A DNA stretch of 64,000 nt from Typhlomys cinereus (GCA_023101885.1 JALPQD010000294.1:547501-611500), one strand, 5' to 3'; shown: positions 44,170 through 55,750, counted from the stretch's first letter. The notes: generated from the letters alone by a model not told the origin. Made by a program: numbers and translations.

Positions 44170-44990
44170 GACTTTGCCCCTCTCCCTTCTCCTTCAGACA
44201 AGTATTCCCCCACAAATAAGCAATCTGAGTAAAGGGTTGCTCTGATAGCTCAATGATCCTGGATGCAGTGACCAAGGGGAGGGATGAAAGTGGTGATAAT
44301 GAACAGCATTCGTATTTTCAGTAGAATTTAGAGAAGGAAGAATGTGGCTTGGAGAAAGGATAGGACTAAGACATGTAAAATTTATTAGGCAGTGCCGTGG
44401 AAATTTAGTTTAGGGGGCTGAAGATTGGGTTGAGGGACAGAGAGGTTTATTAGGTATTGATTGGCCGAAAACAATCGAGAGAAAACAGACGGGGAGGTTT
44501 ATAGACAGTATCCAAAAGCAGGGTGTCTGGAAGGGTGCCTTGGGGAAGAAGGGAAAGGTAACAGTTCTAAGCCCGGGTTTAGAAGCTTGGGATGAGGATG
44601 AACTGGGAAAGATTTATACATATAAGAGACATGCAGTGTAATGTAGTAAAAGATGTGGTTATTTCAGGCATCAGGTTGTAACAGAGTCGTCTAGGACATG
44701 TTTTACAACTTGCATCCCTGGGCCTCACCCCTAGGTCTGACCGGAGAGCTGGATGTTATTGGTTCAGAAGCACTGGCTTAAAGGCACGCTTTCCCGGTGC
44801 ACAGGCAGAAAAATACATAAGGGAAGGGAGAAAAGCTGGGCGTGGTAGTTCAATGCCTATAATCCCAGCACTGGGGTTGCAAGTTCCGGGACGACACGAG
44901 CTACATCGTTCCGGGTCGCTCTGTGCTACAGCTTGCGAGCCGGTCTCAAAAAACAAAACGGGGAAACATCCGAGAGGTGCGAATTAACTG
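44170..44990. other. Intergenic between ZNF524 and ZNF865
   Basis: Unique sequence with one B1 SINE at about 44832-44958 ('gctgggcgtggtagttcaatgcctataatcccagcactggggttg'). Confidence 0.7.
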
Positions 44991-45538
44991 CTATGGGGCG
45001 GAGCCTAAACGAAAGAAGTGGTGCTCAGCTTTGGCATGGAAAGACGAGGCTGGTGGAGGAGGCGTGACTGCGGGCGTGGCCTAGGGGAGGGTGTAATTTC
45101 AAGGGTAGGGGCTTGAAGAATGGTAAATTTTGGCGGAGGTGGCGCGAAGAGCCGGGGGCTCGTGAGTGGGCGTGGTCAAGAGCAGGAGGCGGGACTCAAG
45201 CGTGAGACCCGCGCCCAGGGTGTGCCCTAAGGGATGTCCGGAGTCTGTGGGCGGTGCCTCAGGAAGAAGCGGGAGCGGTGAGCCACCGGAAACGGCCTCG
45301 GTTTTCCTGCACCCGCGCCTCGGACACAGTGCGCCGGCGCAGTTTCCCACCCTCAGCCATCTTCCACGCCGGCGCTTCGAGAACGGGCGCGACTTCCGCT
45401 TCCGGGCGGGCGGCGCGGGGCTGGCGGGGTGGGGGGGGGGAAGGAGGCGGCACTTCCGGTCGGGCCCTCGGGTCTCCCCGGAGCGGCGGCGCCTCCTCCG
45501 CCTCCTCGGCCTCCTCCCGGCGGAGACCCCCGGCGCCG
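44990..45538 (+). promoter_or_regulatory. ZNF865: ZNF865 CpG-rich promoter and non-coding exon 1
   Basis: Dense GGGCGTGG and GGCGGAGC boxes at 44996-45190 lead into a CpG-rich block. GAGCGGCGGCGCC and GGCGGAGACC precede the donor GTGAGT at 45539-45544. The matching acceptor is TTCTTCCAG at 52538-52546. The transcription start is probably within 45350-45480. Confidence 0.6.
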
Positions 45539-46751
45539 GTGAGTGACTGGGCGCGCGGCCCGGGAGACCCGGAGCCCGCGGGGGCGGGGGTTCCCGCCCT
45601 GGCCTGCTGCAGTCCCCGGGACGCACCCCCCCCCCACCGTCAGTGCTTCTGAGCCGGGCCCTAGCCAGGGGACCCCCCCCACTACTTCCCCATGAGATCA
45701 TTCTTAATATCGTTCCTATGAAGCCCCCCATCGTGAGATTGCCTCTAAAGCGCCTTCTTTCCTAATCATCCCCCTCAAGATTCCCCCCAGTTTTTTCTAA
45801 ATATCCTCTTGTCATTGCATCCTCTACGACAGCCTCCCCATGCCACCAGCACGCCCCCCATTGTAGGGCAGCTGTTCTGGAGCCCTTTTAGTATCTCCTA
45901 TAGGATTGCTTCCATGTGAGGGGTGTTGTATTCATATCCTCCGCCAGAACTGCCCCCCCCCCCATGTCTCAGCATACACAACCCACCCTGAATGCCTCCT
46001 TTGTGGGAGCAAAAATATATTCTATTTCACTCAGTGTCCAGACAGCTTTATTGTTCCCCCACTCAACACCATCTAAACCCATCCCTACAAAGGACAGCCC
46101 CCTTCTGAGTTCCCCTTTGGTATCCACAGCCTCTCCCCTCTCCAGACAGAAATATCAGCCAGCTTAGCATCAGGCTGTCAAGAAGGACCCCTGCCTCACC
46201 TCCCTCCCTTCATCCGGGTCCCTGCTTGCAGAACTTATGCCCTGCTGGGAGCAGAGGGTGGCTTCGAGGTTTCCCTCCAAGCAAGTTCACCTGGTGGGAG
46301 CAACTCTTGTTCCAGCCTTTAGCCAGCACCTCGTCCTGCGCTTCCTAGCGCCCACTCTGGCGTTGCTTGGGTGTGACTCAACGTCTTTTTCCATAGGCAT
46401 TTATCCTTCGTGGGATGAATATTCACTGTTCTAGGTCAGGAGGCAAATCGGAAACAAACAAACCATGCTGTCCTGTGGGTTTTCTGAGAGTCTGGTGAGC
46501 TATTTCCAGAGGGGAGCCCTATTCATGAACTTTAGCTGTGCCACTCAGAGGTTCTAGGGGAACAGCACATGTCAAAGGCCTGATGTAACCATGAGTGGTG
46601 TGGGAGAGGGGCAGGGGAGGTTAGTGAGAAGCACAACTGAAGGAAAGGAGAGAAGATTTAATCCCAAGGAATCTTGGGACACATTGTCTGTCCTTTGTCC
46701 GCTCTACCGAGCTCCAGAAGTCTCCCTTTACTGATTTGTTCAGTGTAGTTT

Positions 46752-46795
46752 AAAAAAATTTTTTTATTATTATTATTTATTCAACTGTGTGCATA

Positions 46796-46829
<34 letters not shown>

Positions 46830-46992
46830 ACCACGGACGAATTCGCGAACCACCATGGACGCCTCCACCCTACCAGGACCAGAAGCGCAGGCCGCCCCCA
46901 CTTCCGTCTATACGTGGGATCTGGGATCCAAACTCAGGACCTTCCGCCTGCAAGGCGGAGGCTTAACCCCTGAGCCACCTCTCCAGCCCATC
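46752..46992 (-). mobile_element. B2-like SINE, GC-rich subfamily, internally deleted, with target-site duplication
   Basis: GTTCAGTGTAGTTT at 46738-46751 and 46993-47006 flanks it perfectly. The body lacks the 'tcctccttgtttactctgcc...ggctcc' segment, so it is about 50 bp shorter than its relatives. Confidence 0.92.
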
Positions 46993-48789
46993 GTTCAGTG
47001 TAGTTTTAATGAGTATCTAGTTCATATAGAGAATAAAATAGGCAAAGATCCTTGTCGACACAGACAGTATATGCTAGTTGAGAGGGCAGCCAGCCAGAAG
47101 TCAAAACATACATCAAGGGATATGGGGACAGTTTCAGGGGCTGTGGTATTCCAAAGACCACTTGTGGGACCCCCCCCCATCTCTTGTCATCTTGCCTTTC
47201 CAGTAAACAGCCAACCAGAGAGTTGGATCCTTATAAATTCACTGTGGGGCTACCCCTGACCTGGCAGGTAGAGTGATTTAGAGGGTGAACAGGGAGTTTT
47301 CTAGACTCTGTCTTTTCTGGACCACTTTCCCTAGCCTCCTCATTTCTTCTCTTGCTCCATGATTTCGAAGCAAGCCAGGTACTGTCCTAGGTCCTGAGGG
47401 CAGAGAGGTGACCGAAAGCATGGAAAGCAGACCTCTGTAGAGGGAGACCCACCAAAATCAGGATTTGGGACTGGGGGTTCATTCAGTGACAGGTGGTGTA
47501 AAGGGGCGAAGCTGAGTGAGGAGCGAGATCCTGGGGACAGGTGGCAGTGATCTGCAGAACTTCAGTGAGTGCACAGGAGGGAGACCGAGGAATTTGGTTT
47601 TCCAGACAGAGCTGCTGGCCTTGGGGCAGAGGGAGCCAGACCCATGGACAGACAGCTGGATGTGCTCGGGACACAGGTCATTGAGAGGACTGTGGGCTTT
47701 ATTGTGAGCGAGGTGAGATCGCTTCTATGTTTTCAGTAGAGTGGGTGTTGCAGTAACAGTATTTCTGAGTGCATTGTGAAGTTTGAATGAGACACAATAT
47801 AAAAGATATGGGAGTAGAGTACTTATTAGAATTCAGGGAAGGTCAGTGGCTTGCTCTGGACTTGAGCCAAGATGAGATGTGTGAATAAGGGGAGGGGAGG
47901 AGATGAGGCAAAACGTAACTCCAAGGATCCATAGAAACCATGGAGCCAGGGCTCAGCCTTTATTCTCAAAGGTGAGGTACTGACAGCATATTTTTGGGGG
48001 AAGATCGTGGAGTGTAGAATCCTGCTGCATGTGTTAGCGACTCAACTTTGGGAGATTAACTCACTACTCTAACCCTCAGTCTCTTTCTCTGTGTTTCTGA
48101 GTCAAGTAATTGTAAGAGACTTTCCTGGGTTGTCAGAATGGTTTCAAAGAACTGCCTATAGAAAGCACTCAATCAGTGTCTCATCTGTTGTTTTAATAAA
48201 ATGCCCTGGCAGAAAGGATCTTAAGGGAGAAAAAGGTTTGGCTCACATTTCTAGGTTTCATTCTATCCGGGTAGGGAAGCCAAAAGGGAGGGAACATCGA
48301 AGCCACAGTCAGGATTCACCTAGGGAAGGAACTAGGAGCCCCTAGACCAGGGCTCTGTGGGCTGGGCTCTGAGGGCCTTTTGTTTATACAGCCCAGGATC
48401 CCTGCCCAGTGACTGGGAACCATCCAGTTAACCTGATCAAGGTGACCCTTCAGGCATGCCCAGGGGCTGCTGTCACAAGAGACTGTATGACGGGACACCA
48501 ACATTAGAAGAGAGTTTCATCACAAGGCAGCTAGCTTTCAGGTCCAATAGCTCCCAGGTGCTGGTATGCGGCATTTTCTTGGTGCGCTCCTCTGTCCCTG
48601 GGATTCCTTCTCTGGAAGACCCTCCATGTTAGTGCCATCTCCCTAGGGATGGTCTAGTCAATGTGGTGTTTCTTCTGCAATATTTTATCTGCACAGGCAT
48701 CTGCAGATATAAACTTCCCTCTGAGTATTGTGTCAGCTGCATCCGTTCAGCACTGGTATGCTGTGTTTAATTTTCTTAAAGTTTTTTTT

Positions 48790-49269
48790 TAAAAAAAAAA
48801 CACCCCAACAGATGTGGGGTTTTATTCCCATCACATTGGGGAGGTCTTTGCAGGTGTTCTGACAGTGGGAGGAGGCTCCTACTTGCCAGGGATGAGTAGG
48901 TTCTGCAGGACCACAATGACTGAGTCCCCATGAAGGAACATCGTGGAAATGTAGCGGTCCTTGTTGACTGGCTTGGACTTCTTCTTCCCCACTCTCGGGG
49001 ACCTCAGTCCACATCTCCTTCACATTCTCCAGAACCATGTTGCAGTGCCTGTCAAAGGCCTTCACTCGGCCCAGGAGTTTCTTATTGTTCCGGCAGTTGA
49101 TGACACCTGGGTGTTGTTCTTGACTGACTGTGTGAGCACTGACAGTTGACCCGTGTTGAACTCCTCTTCCTCCCGCTTCTGCAGCTCCTCTGGGGTCATC
49201 TCACTTTTGGGTTTATTGAGGAGGCTCATGGTGATGGCTGCGCTCTGGAATCTCTTGCATCTCTCTTAT
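48790..49269 (-). pseudogene. SNRPD2P: SNRPD2 processed pseudogene
   Basis: The parent encodes Sm protein D2 of the spliceosomal snRNP core. The minus-strand copy has the ATG at 49229-49227 ([20 protein letters not shown]) and a stop at 48881-48879 without introns. A 1-nt deletion near 49102-49108 (after NNTQV) and a 5-nt deletion near 48985-48993 (in the lysine-rich VPKSGKGKKK segment) shift the frame. The span is 351 nt against 357 expected, which agrees with losing six bases. The 3' UTR carries AATAAA. TTAAAGTTTTTTT at 48776-48788 and 49270-49282 is the likely target duplication. Confidence 0.95.
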
Positions 49270-49285
49270 TTAAAGTTTTTTTGAA

Positions 49286-49612
49286 ATTTAATTTTTTTTT
49301 AATTTAATGCATGCCATAGTGCATGGGTTGGAGGTCAGAGGTCACCTGTCAGAAGTCAGTTATCAGTCCTCCCTTTCTGTGGGTTTCTGAAACTTGAACT
49401 CAGGTCACTGGGCTTGTGAACAGGTTTTACTTGCTGAGATATTTTGCTGCTCCCCTCCAAAAAAATTTTTTTTGATTGAGACAGAATCTTATGTGGCTTA
49501 ACCTGGCTTTGATCTTACTGTGTAGTTGAGGATAGCCTTGAACCCATGATCCTCCTGCTTCCACCTCCCAAGTGCTGCCGGGGTAACAGGCATGCACAGT
49601 CACACCCAGCTA
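49286..49612 (-). mobile_element. Reversed B3-like and B1 SINEs
   Basis: 49286-49455: 'ggaggtcagaggtcacctgtcagaagtcag'. 49464-49612: B1 'cttactgtgtagttgaggatagccttgaaccc'. Confidence 0.75.
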
Positions 49613-49924
49613 GCTACCTTCTTTCTCTCAATGCCCCCTCCACATGGACCTTGTGAGACTTCAGGGTCTAATCTCTATTGACAGTGTTCTTCAAGGGCTT
49701 ACAGTGTGTCCACACTGCTAGCCGCTAAAGCCACAGTGACAAAGGAAATAGGCCAAACTCTTGCTGTCTTTCAAGAGTAACCACACAGCACAGAAACACC
49801 CAAGATGGCAGTTACCAAGAAAAGAATATGATTATGGACTAGGGGGTCTTGAGGATGTGAAGAGACCTGAGTGGGGCTTAGGAAGGTGTCTCATTGAAAT
49901 TTGGAGAAGGATAGCCTGGGCAGT

Positions 49925-50073
49925 TTTTTTGTTTGTTCGTTTGTTTTTTGAGACATGGCCTTGTGTAGTCCAGGCTAGCTTCAAACTCACTGTGTAGATG
50001 AGACTGATCTGGAACAGCTGATCCTCCTGCCTCAGCTTCAGTGCTAGGATTAAAGGCATGGAGCACTGTACTG
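49925..50073 (-). mobile_element. Reversed B1 SINE
   Basis: T/G-rich tail, 'gtagtccaggctagcttcaaactcactgtgtag', 'gatcctcctgcctcagcttcagtgctaggattaaagg'. Confidence 0.85.
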
Positions 50074-50894
50074 GAAAACGACCACTGTACCTCCCTTCAG
50101 CTCAGCTCCACGTTCAGAGTCCTCCATTCTCAGGTGCAGCCCTTTGAGAATACACCCCAGTGTTGGTTAAGGGTGGAGACGGGGTTCTTTCCTTCCTGGC
50201 CAAGCCAGTTGCTCCTCTAGACTGTTGCTTTGTGGACCTTAAAGAAGTCATTTGGCCTCTCTGAGTGTCAGTTTCCTAGGGGAGAGGATAGAATTTCCCT
50301 ACCTCAGAACTGAGGGCGTCCAATCATTTAACAGGTGAAATGTGCTTAGCATGATGGCCAGTCTTTATGGACTGTCCAGGCAGCAGCAGCTTTGCTAACA
50401 TTCGCTCTGGTGGAGGTAATCTATCAGTGACCACTGGCTCTCTGTCATTGTCCCCCGCAGGACTCCCTGAATAGTTCCCCTGTTTCCTGTGCCTACACCA
50501 TGTGCTCTCCCTCTAATCTTGAGTCCCTGGCTTAGGTCCCACCCACAGTCTTCCAGACACACCATTGGTCCATCCAGAGATGAGATTAAATGGAGGAGGC
50601 GTGAAGGGCACAGGATGTTGGGTCTTGCCCAAGGGCACTCAAAGCTAGGAACTAAAAATATCTGACTCTTGGTAGAGGTGACGCTCATTTCTACCTGTGG
50701 GTTCAGAGATCCAGTTAGGCAGACAAGATGAAGGGCCTAGCCTAGGTCTTGGGGTACTTCCCCCACTGTTGTTTCTCAGTTTTTAGCATGCTAAGGAGGG
50801 TGAGGGCTGGACACACAGTCAGAACCTCAGGGGCAGGAAATGAGGGCAAAAATAGGCCCTTTTCCACCAGTCTCACCCCCTTCTCCATAACTCT

Positions 50895-51292
50895 AGAGTT
50901 ACAGGTGTCCATGTGACTAGTCCTGGCTTTTGGAGTAGGTTGTGGGGATTCGAGGTCAGTCCTCATGTTTGTGCAGCAAGCACTCTTACTTGTTGAGCCA
51001 TCTTTCCAGTCCCTGCCTCAATGTGTTTTTGTTTGTTTGTTTCACATTTGTCTTGATTGTGTGCATAGGGGTACAGATGCCACATTTCATTCACAACCCC
51101 CTTACAGTGGCATCTCACTCTAGCCCTGGCTGTTCTCAAACTTGCGGTGGTCCTCAGTTTCTCAAGTGCTGAGATGACTTGTGTGGAAGGCAGGTAGTTC
51201 TTTCCTTTCACCACACGGCTTCTGGGTATTTGAACGTCAGTCATCAGGGTTGGTGGCAAATGCCTTTACCTTCTGAGCCATCTTGCTAGCCA
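50895..51292 (-). mobile_element. Reversed B-type SINE fragments
   Basis: Two B3/B2-like head pieces ('ttgttgagccatctttccagtccc' ending near 51014; 'ttctgagccatcttgctagcc' ending near 51292) flank a degenerate B1 at about 51020-51180. Confidence 0.65.
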
Positions 51293-51577
51293 TGGTCCTG
51301 TTTTGAATACAGAGGGAGCATGGACCCCTATGGAAATCACTTTGGAACCAGGTCTTCTAAGCCTGGGGTTTCCATGGACTCAGGCTGTGAGTGATCTTTC
51401 TTTTAGCTTCATTGGAAGCACACTCCCTCCCCCAGTCCTGACTGCTTTTCCAGTTTCCTGGCTTGTCCTGATTTCTCAAGTTTTTCTGCCAGAAGGGATA
51501 CTAACAATACCCAGTAATGCCTGCTATTTATTCTGTGCTTATGGAATGCCAGGAACCATCCACCTTTCAAGCCTTCT

Positions 51578-51869
51578 TTTTTTTTTTATTTTTATTTATT
51601 TATTTTTTTAATTTTTTTATTATTTATTCAACTGCGTATGTGCGTGTGTATGTGTGCGCATGTGTGTAGAATCATGGATGAATTCGCGAACCACCACGGA
51701 CGCCTCCACCTCCTTCTGCCCCGGGATTCACAGGCTCCGCCCTACCAGGACCAGAAACGCAGGCCGCCCCCGCTTCCGCCCGGCGTCTATACGTGGGGTC
51801 TAGGATCCGAACTCAGGACCTTCCGCCTGCAAGGCGGAGGCTTAACCCCTGAGCCACCTCTCCAGCCCC
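51578..51869 (-). mobile_element. B2-like SINE, GC-rich subfamily, with perfect target-site duplication
   Basis: CACCTTTCAAGCCTTCT is present without mismatch at 51561-51577 and 51870-51886. The body and head are close to the local consensus. A B1 fragment follows at about 51955-52032. Confidence 0.93.
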
Positions 51870-52573
51870 CACCTTTCAAGCCTTCTGCAGAGTGATGTGC
51901 TGGGTTCTCACAACAGCCCTCTGCTTTCCTCTGCTGTAGCTCCCCCCCCCCCCCGCCCCCTTCATGAGATCTCACTTTAGCCAGGCTGCCCTCAAACTTG
52001 CAGCTTCCCATGTGCTGAGGCTACAGGTGTGGTCCCTAAGAGTGTGTCTTGTCACCCTGTGTAGGTGAAATGAAGGCACAGAGGCTGAGTCCTTCACCTA
52101 TACTCATGACAGCTAGACTTAGAATGCCACCTGGCTTCGATTTTTTCTGTCTCTAGAAGTCAATGCCCTTTATTACTATGCTCATTCTGCAGAGGATACC
52201 CAACAGTGTTGAGGACAGAGGGGTGGTAGGGGGGAGACACTGCAAAAGGTTCAAAAGTTTAGATAGAGAACGCAGATACCTGAAGTGCTGAGGGAATTCA
52301 CAAGAGAGAAAGCAGGGGCTATAGGTGTGCAAAGAGAGTTAGGAGATGGATGGATAGGATAAATGTATAAAGACCCGGAGAAAGATGGAGGTAAAGTTGG
52401 GAGGATAGCACCACAAGCTTGGAGGTAAGATGGGAGAGATGGATTTGGGGCCCACGGAGCTAGGAGCAAGCTGGTTTTTGTGTGTTAAGACAGAGGGACT
52501 CCCACCAGGAGCCTCATTTCCTCAGCTCCCTGTCCTCTTCTTCCAGGGTCTCCCTTCTCTCCACCTGCCCGAG

Positions 52574-55500
52574 ATGGAGGCAAATCCAGCCGGGAGCGGC
52601 ACCGGGGGTAGTAGCAGCAGCATCGTGGGCGAGGACGGGGTCCACTTCCAGAGCTACCCCTTTGATTTCCTTGAATTCCTCAATCACCAGCGCTTTGAGC
52701 CCATGGAACTGTATGGGGAGCACGCCAAAGCTGTGGCGGCTCTGCCCTGTGCCCCGGGGCCCCCGCCCCAGCCCCCACCCCAGCCCCCACCTCCTCAATA
52801 TGATTACCCACCGCAGTCCACCTTTAAACCCAAGGCGGAAGCGCCTTCCTCATCCTCCTCTTCCTCTTCCTCTTCCTCCTCCTCTTCTTCCTCCTCAACC
52901 TCTTCCCAAGCCAAGAAACCTGATCCGCCCCTGCCTCCTACTTTTGGGGCTCCCCCTCCTCCCCTCTTCGATGCTGCCTTCCCAACCCCACAGTGGGGCA
53001 TCGTGGACCTCTCTGGCCACCAGCACCTGTTTGGGAATCTGAAGCGCGGAGGGCCCAGTTCCGGGCCAGGAGCTGCTCCGGGACTAGGTGCTCCCAATAC
53101 TACTCCAGGGCCACTTCCCACCCCCACGCAGACCCCACCCGGACCCACCCTGGGAGCTGCCTGCGACCCAAGCAAGGATGACAAGGGGTACTTTCGAAGG
53201 CTAAAGTACCTGATGGAGCGGCGCTTCCCCTGCGGTGTGTGCCAGAAGTCCTTTAAGCAGTCCTCGCACCTGGTGCAACACATGCTGGTACACTCCGGAG
53301 AGCGGCCGTACGAGTGCGGCATCTGTGGTCGCACCTATAACCATGTCTCCAGTCTTATCCGCCACCGACGCTGCCACAAGGATGTGCCCCCGGCCGCAGG
53401 GGGCCCGCCTCAGTCTACACCCCCGCTTCCCTCTCTGGGCCTTGCTGTGCCTACAGGCAGTGCCCCAGCCGCCGCCCCTGCTACGGTCACCTCGGTGGCC
53501 TCGGCCACTTCTCCACCAGCCACCTCCACAGATGGGAGCGCCACCCCGGCCGCCCCTTCTGGTGTAGGTGTGCCCCCTCCCACCACTAACAGCGGAAGTG
53601 GGGAGGGCCCATTTGCCTGCCCCCTCTGCTGGAAGGTCTTTAAGAAGCCTAGCCACCTTCATCAGCATCAGATCATCCACACAGGTGAGAAGCCCTTTTC
53701 CTGCTCTGTGTGCAGCAAGAGCTTCAACCGGCGGGAGAGCCTCAAGCGGCACGTGAAGACACACTCGGCCGACCTCCTGCGCCTGCCCTGTGGCATCTGT
53801 GGCAAGGCCTTCCGTGATGCTTCCTACCTCCTCAAGCACCAGGCAGCCCACGCGGGGGCAGGAGGCCCACGGCCTGTGTACCCCTGCGACCTGTGCGGCA
53901 AGTCCTACTCGGCACCACAGAGCTTGCTCCGCCACAAGGCTGCTCATGCCCCACCTGCCACCGCCAATCCCACTCCCACTGAGGCGTCCAAGGATGTGGC
54001 AGCCAACATCCCACAGCCACCACCCACCTTCCCCCCTGGCCCCTACCTTCTGCCCCCTGACCCGCCCACCACTGACAATGAGAAGGCTGCAGCTGCTGCC
54101 GCAGCAGTGGTGTATGGTGCCATGCCCATGCCACTCCTGGGCGCTCACCCGCTGCTGCTCGGCGGCGCAGGGACCAGCGGTGCGGGCGGCTCTGGTGCCG
54201 CTGTGCCCGGAAAGACATTCTGCTGTGGTATCTGTGGACGCGGCTTTGGGCGCCGGGAGACCCTGAAGCGCCACGAGCGCATCCACACTGGCGAGAAGCC
54301 CCACCAGTGTCCAGTGTGTGGCAAGCGCTTCCGAGAGTCTTTCCACTTGAGCAAGCACCATGTAGTGCACACCCGGGAGCGGCCGTACAAGTGCGAGCTG
54401 TGCGGTAAAGTCTTCGGCTATCCACAGAGCCTCACCCGCCACCGGCAGGTGCACCGGCTGCAGCTACCCTGCGCCTTGGCTGGGGCCACGGGGCTCTCCA
54501 CCACCCAGAGTGCCACCGGGGCCTGCGGGCCTGGGGCTTCGGGTGCCGCTGCGGGGCCTGGAGATAGCCTAAGCTATGCCTGCTCAGACTGCGGGGAACA
54601 CTTCCCGGATCTCTTTCATGTCATGAGCCACAAGGAAGTCCACATGTCAGAGAAGCCTTATGGCTGTGACGCCTGCGGCAAGACCTTTGGCTTCATTGAG
54701 AACCTCATGTGGCACAAGCTGGTCCACCAGGCTGCCCCAGAGCGCCTTCTTGCGCCCACGCCAGGTGCCACCCAGTCCTCTGATGGATCAGGAGGCACTG
54801 ACGCGGCCAGCGTGCTCGATAACGGCCTGGCTGGGGAGGTGGGTGCAGCCGTGGCTGCACTGGCGGGGGTGTCAGGGAGTGAAGATGCAAGTGGAGGGGC
54901 GTCGTCCGGGACTAATAGTGGGAGCACTTCAGGCGCTGAGCGCTTCAGCTGTGCCACATGTGGCCAGAGCTTCAAGCATTTCCTGGGTCTGGTGACTCAT
55001 AAGTACGTGCACTTGGTGCGCCGGACCCTGGGCTGTGGTCTCTGTGGCCAGAGCTTTGCAGGTGCCTATGACTTGCTCCTGCACCGCCGAAGCCATCGGC
55101 AGAAGCGGGGCTTCCGCTGCCCGGTGTGTGGCAAGCGCTTCTGGGAGGCGGCCCTGCTGATGCGCCACCAACGCTGTCACACGGAGCAGCGACCCTACAG
55201 GTGTGGTGTGTGTGGCCGAGGCTTCCTGCGCTCTTGGTACCTGCGACAGCACCGCGTGGTGCACACTGGTGAGCGGGCCTTCAAGTGTGGCGTGTGTGCC
55301 AAGCGCTTCGCGCAGTCGTCCAGCCTAGCAGAGCACCGGCGACTACATGCCGTGGCCCGGCCTCAGCGCTGTGGTGCCTGTGGCAAGACCTTCCGGTACC
55401 GTTCCAACCTGTTGGAGCATCAACGGCTGCATCTGGGCGAGCGTGCCTACCGCTGTGAGCACTGCGGCAAGGGTTTCTTCTACCTGAGCTCCGTGCTGCG

Positions 55501-55750
55501 CCACCAGCGTGCTCACGAGCCCCCGCGGCCCGAGCTGCGCTGCCCTGCTTGCCTCAAGGCCTTCAAAGATCCCGGCTACTTCCGTAAACATCTCGCAGCC
55601 CATCAGGGCGGCCGACCTTTCCGCTGCTCCTCCTGCGGAGAGGGCTTTGCCAACACCTACGGCCTGAAGAAACACCGCCTGGTACACAAGGCCGAGAGCC
55701 TTGGGGGGGCCGCAACAGGGGCGAGCGCCTTGGCCGTGAAGGATCCCTGA
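52574..55750 (+). CDS. ZNF865: ZNF865, 20-finger C2H2 protein, 1058 aa
   Basis: A large nuclear C2H2 zinc-finger protein with a single coding exon starting at 52547. The start at MEANPAGSG matches human ZNF865 (1059 aa). The frame is open upstream to 52430, but that part lies before the acceptor. The N-terminus has the conserved HFQSYPFDFLEFLNHQRFEPMELYGEHAKAVAAL segment in parts, a Pro-rich stretch, a run of about 17 serines (residues 92-108) and WGIVDLSGHQHLFGNL. Twenty fingers follow from about residue 218, in groups: two, four (first linker HTGEKP), three (HTGEKP, HTRERP), two, and nine from about residue 795 to the end. The groups are separated by Ala/Pro/Gly-rich linkers. There is no KRAB or SCAN domain. 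Fingers retain their Cys and His ligands throughout. Confidence 0.97.
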   Translation: MEANPAGSGTGGSSSSIVGEDGVHFQSYPFDFLEFLNHQRFEPMELYGEHAKAVAALPCAPGPPPQPPPQPPPPQYDYPPQSTFKPKAEAPSSSSSSSSSSSSSSSSSTSSQAKKPDPPLPPTFGAPPPPLFDAAFPTPQWGIVDLSGHQHLFGNLKRGGPSSGPGAAPGLGAPNTTPGPLPTPTQTPPGPTLGAACDPSKDDKGYFRRLKYLMERRFPCGVCQKSFKQSSHLVQHMLVHSGERPYECGICGRTYNHVSSLIRHRRCHKDVPPAAGGPPQSTPPLPSLGLAVPTGSAPAAAPATVTSVASATSPPATSTDGSATPAAPSGVGVPPPTTNSGSGEGPFACPLCWKVFKKPSHLHQHQIIHTGEKPFSCSVCSKSFNRRESLKRHVKTHSADLLRLPCGICGKAFRDASYLLKHQAAHAGAGGPRPVYPCDLCGKSYSAPQSLLRHKAAHAPPATANPTPTEASKDVAANIPQPPPTFPPGPYLLPPDPPTTDNEKAAAAAAAVVYGAMPMPLLGAHPLLLGGAGTSGAGGSGAAVPGKTFCCGICGRGFGRRETLKRHERIHTGEKPHQCPVCGKRFRESFHLSKHHVVHTRERPYKCELCGKVFGYPQSLTRHRQVHRLQLPCALAGATGLSTTQSATGACGPGASGAAAGPGDSLSYACSDCGEHFPDLFHVMSHKEVHMSEKPYGCDACGKTFGFIENLMWHKLVHQAAPERLLAPTPGATQSSDGSGGTDAASVLDNGLAGEVGAAVAALAGVSGSEDASGGASSGTNSGSTSGAERFSCATCGQSFKHFLGLVTHKYVHLVRRTLGCGLCGQSFAGAYDLLLHRRSHRQKRGFRCPVCGKRFWEAALLMRHQRCHTEQRPYRCGVCGRGFLRSWYLRQHRVVHTGERAFKCGVCAKRFAQSSSLAEHRRLHAVARPQRCGACGKTFRYRSNLLEHQRLHLGERAYRCEHCGKGFFYLSSVLRHQRAHEPPRPELRCPACLKAFKDPGYFRKHLAAHQGGRPFRCSSCGEGFANTYGLKKHRLVHKAESLGGAATGASALAVKDP

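Larger units (their letters stand above)
45545..52546 (+). other. ZNF865: ZNF865 intron 1, about 7 kb
   Basis: Contains the SNRPD2 retrocopy and several SINEs listed separately. It also holds a MIR-like 3' fragment at about 50218-50340 ('gaagtcatttggcctctctgagtgtcagtttcc') and unique sequence. No coding exon was recognised. Confidence 0.55.

Noticed and set aside
45099..45731. 210-aa Arg/Pro-rich frame antisense over the ZNF865 promoter
   Set aside because: CpG-island composition only; overlaps the likely non-coding exon 1 and shows no homology.
53201..54454. 417-aa open frame antisense to ZNF865
   Set aside because: It mirrors the GC-rich, codon-biased finger array. Its repeated motifs are complements of the HTGEKP linkers, and no independent start context or homology was seen.
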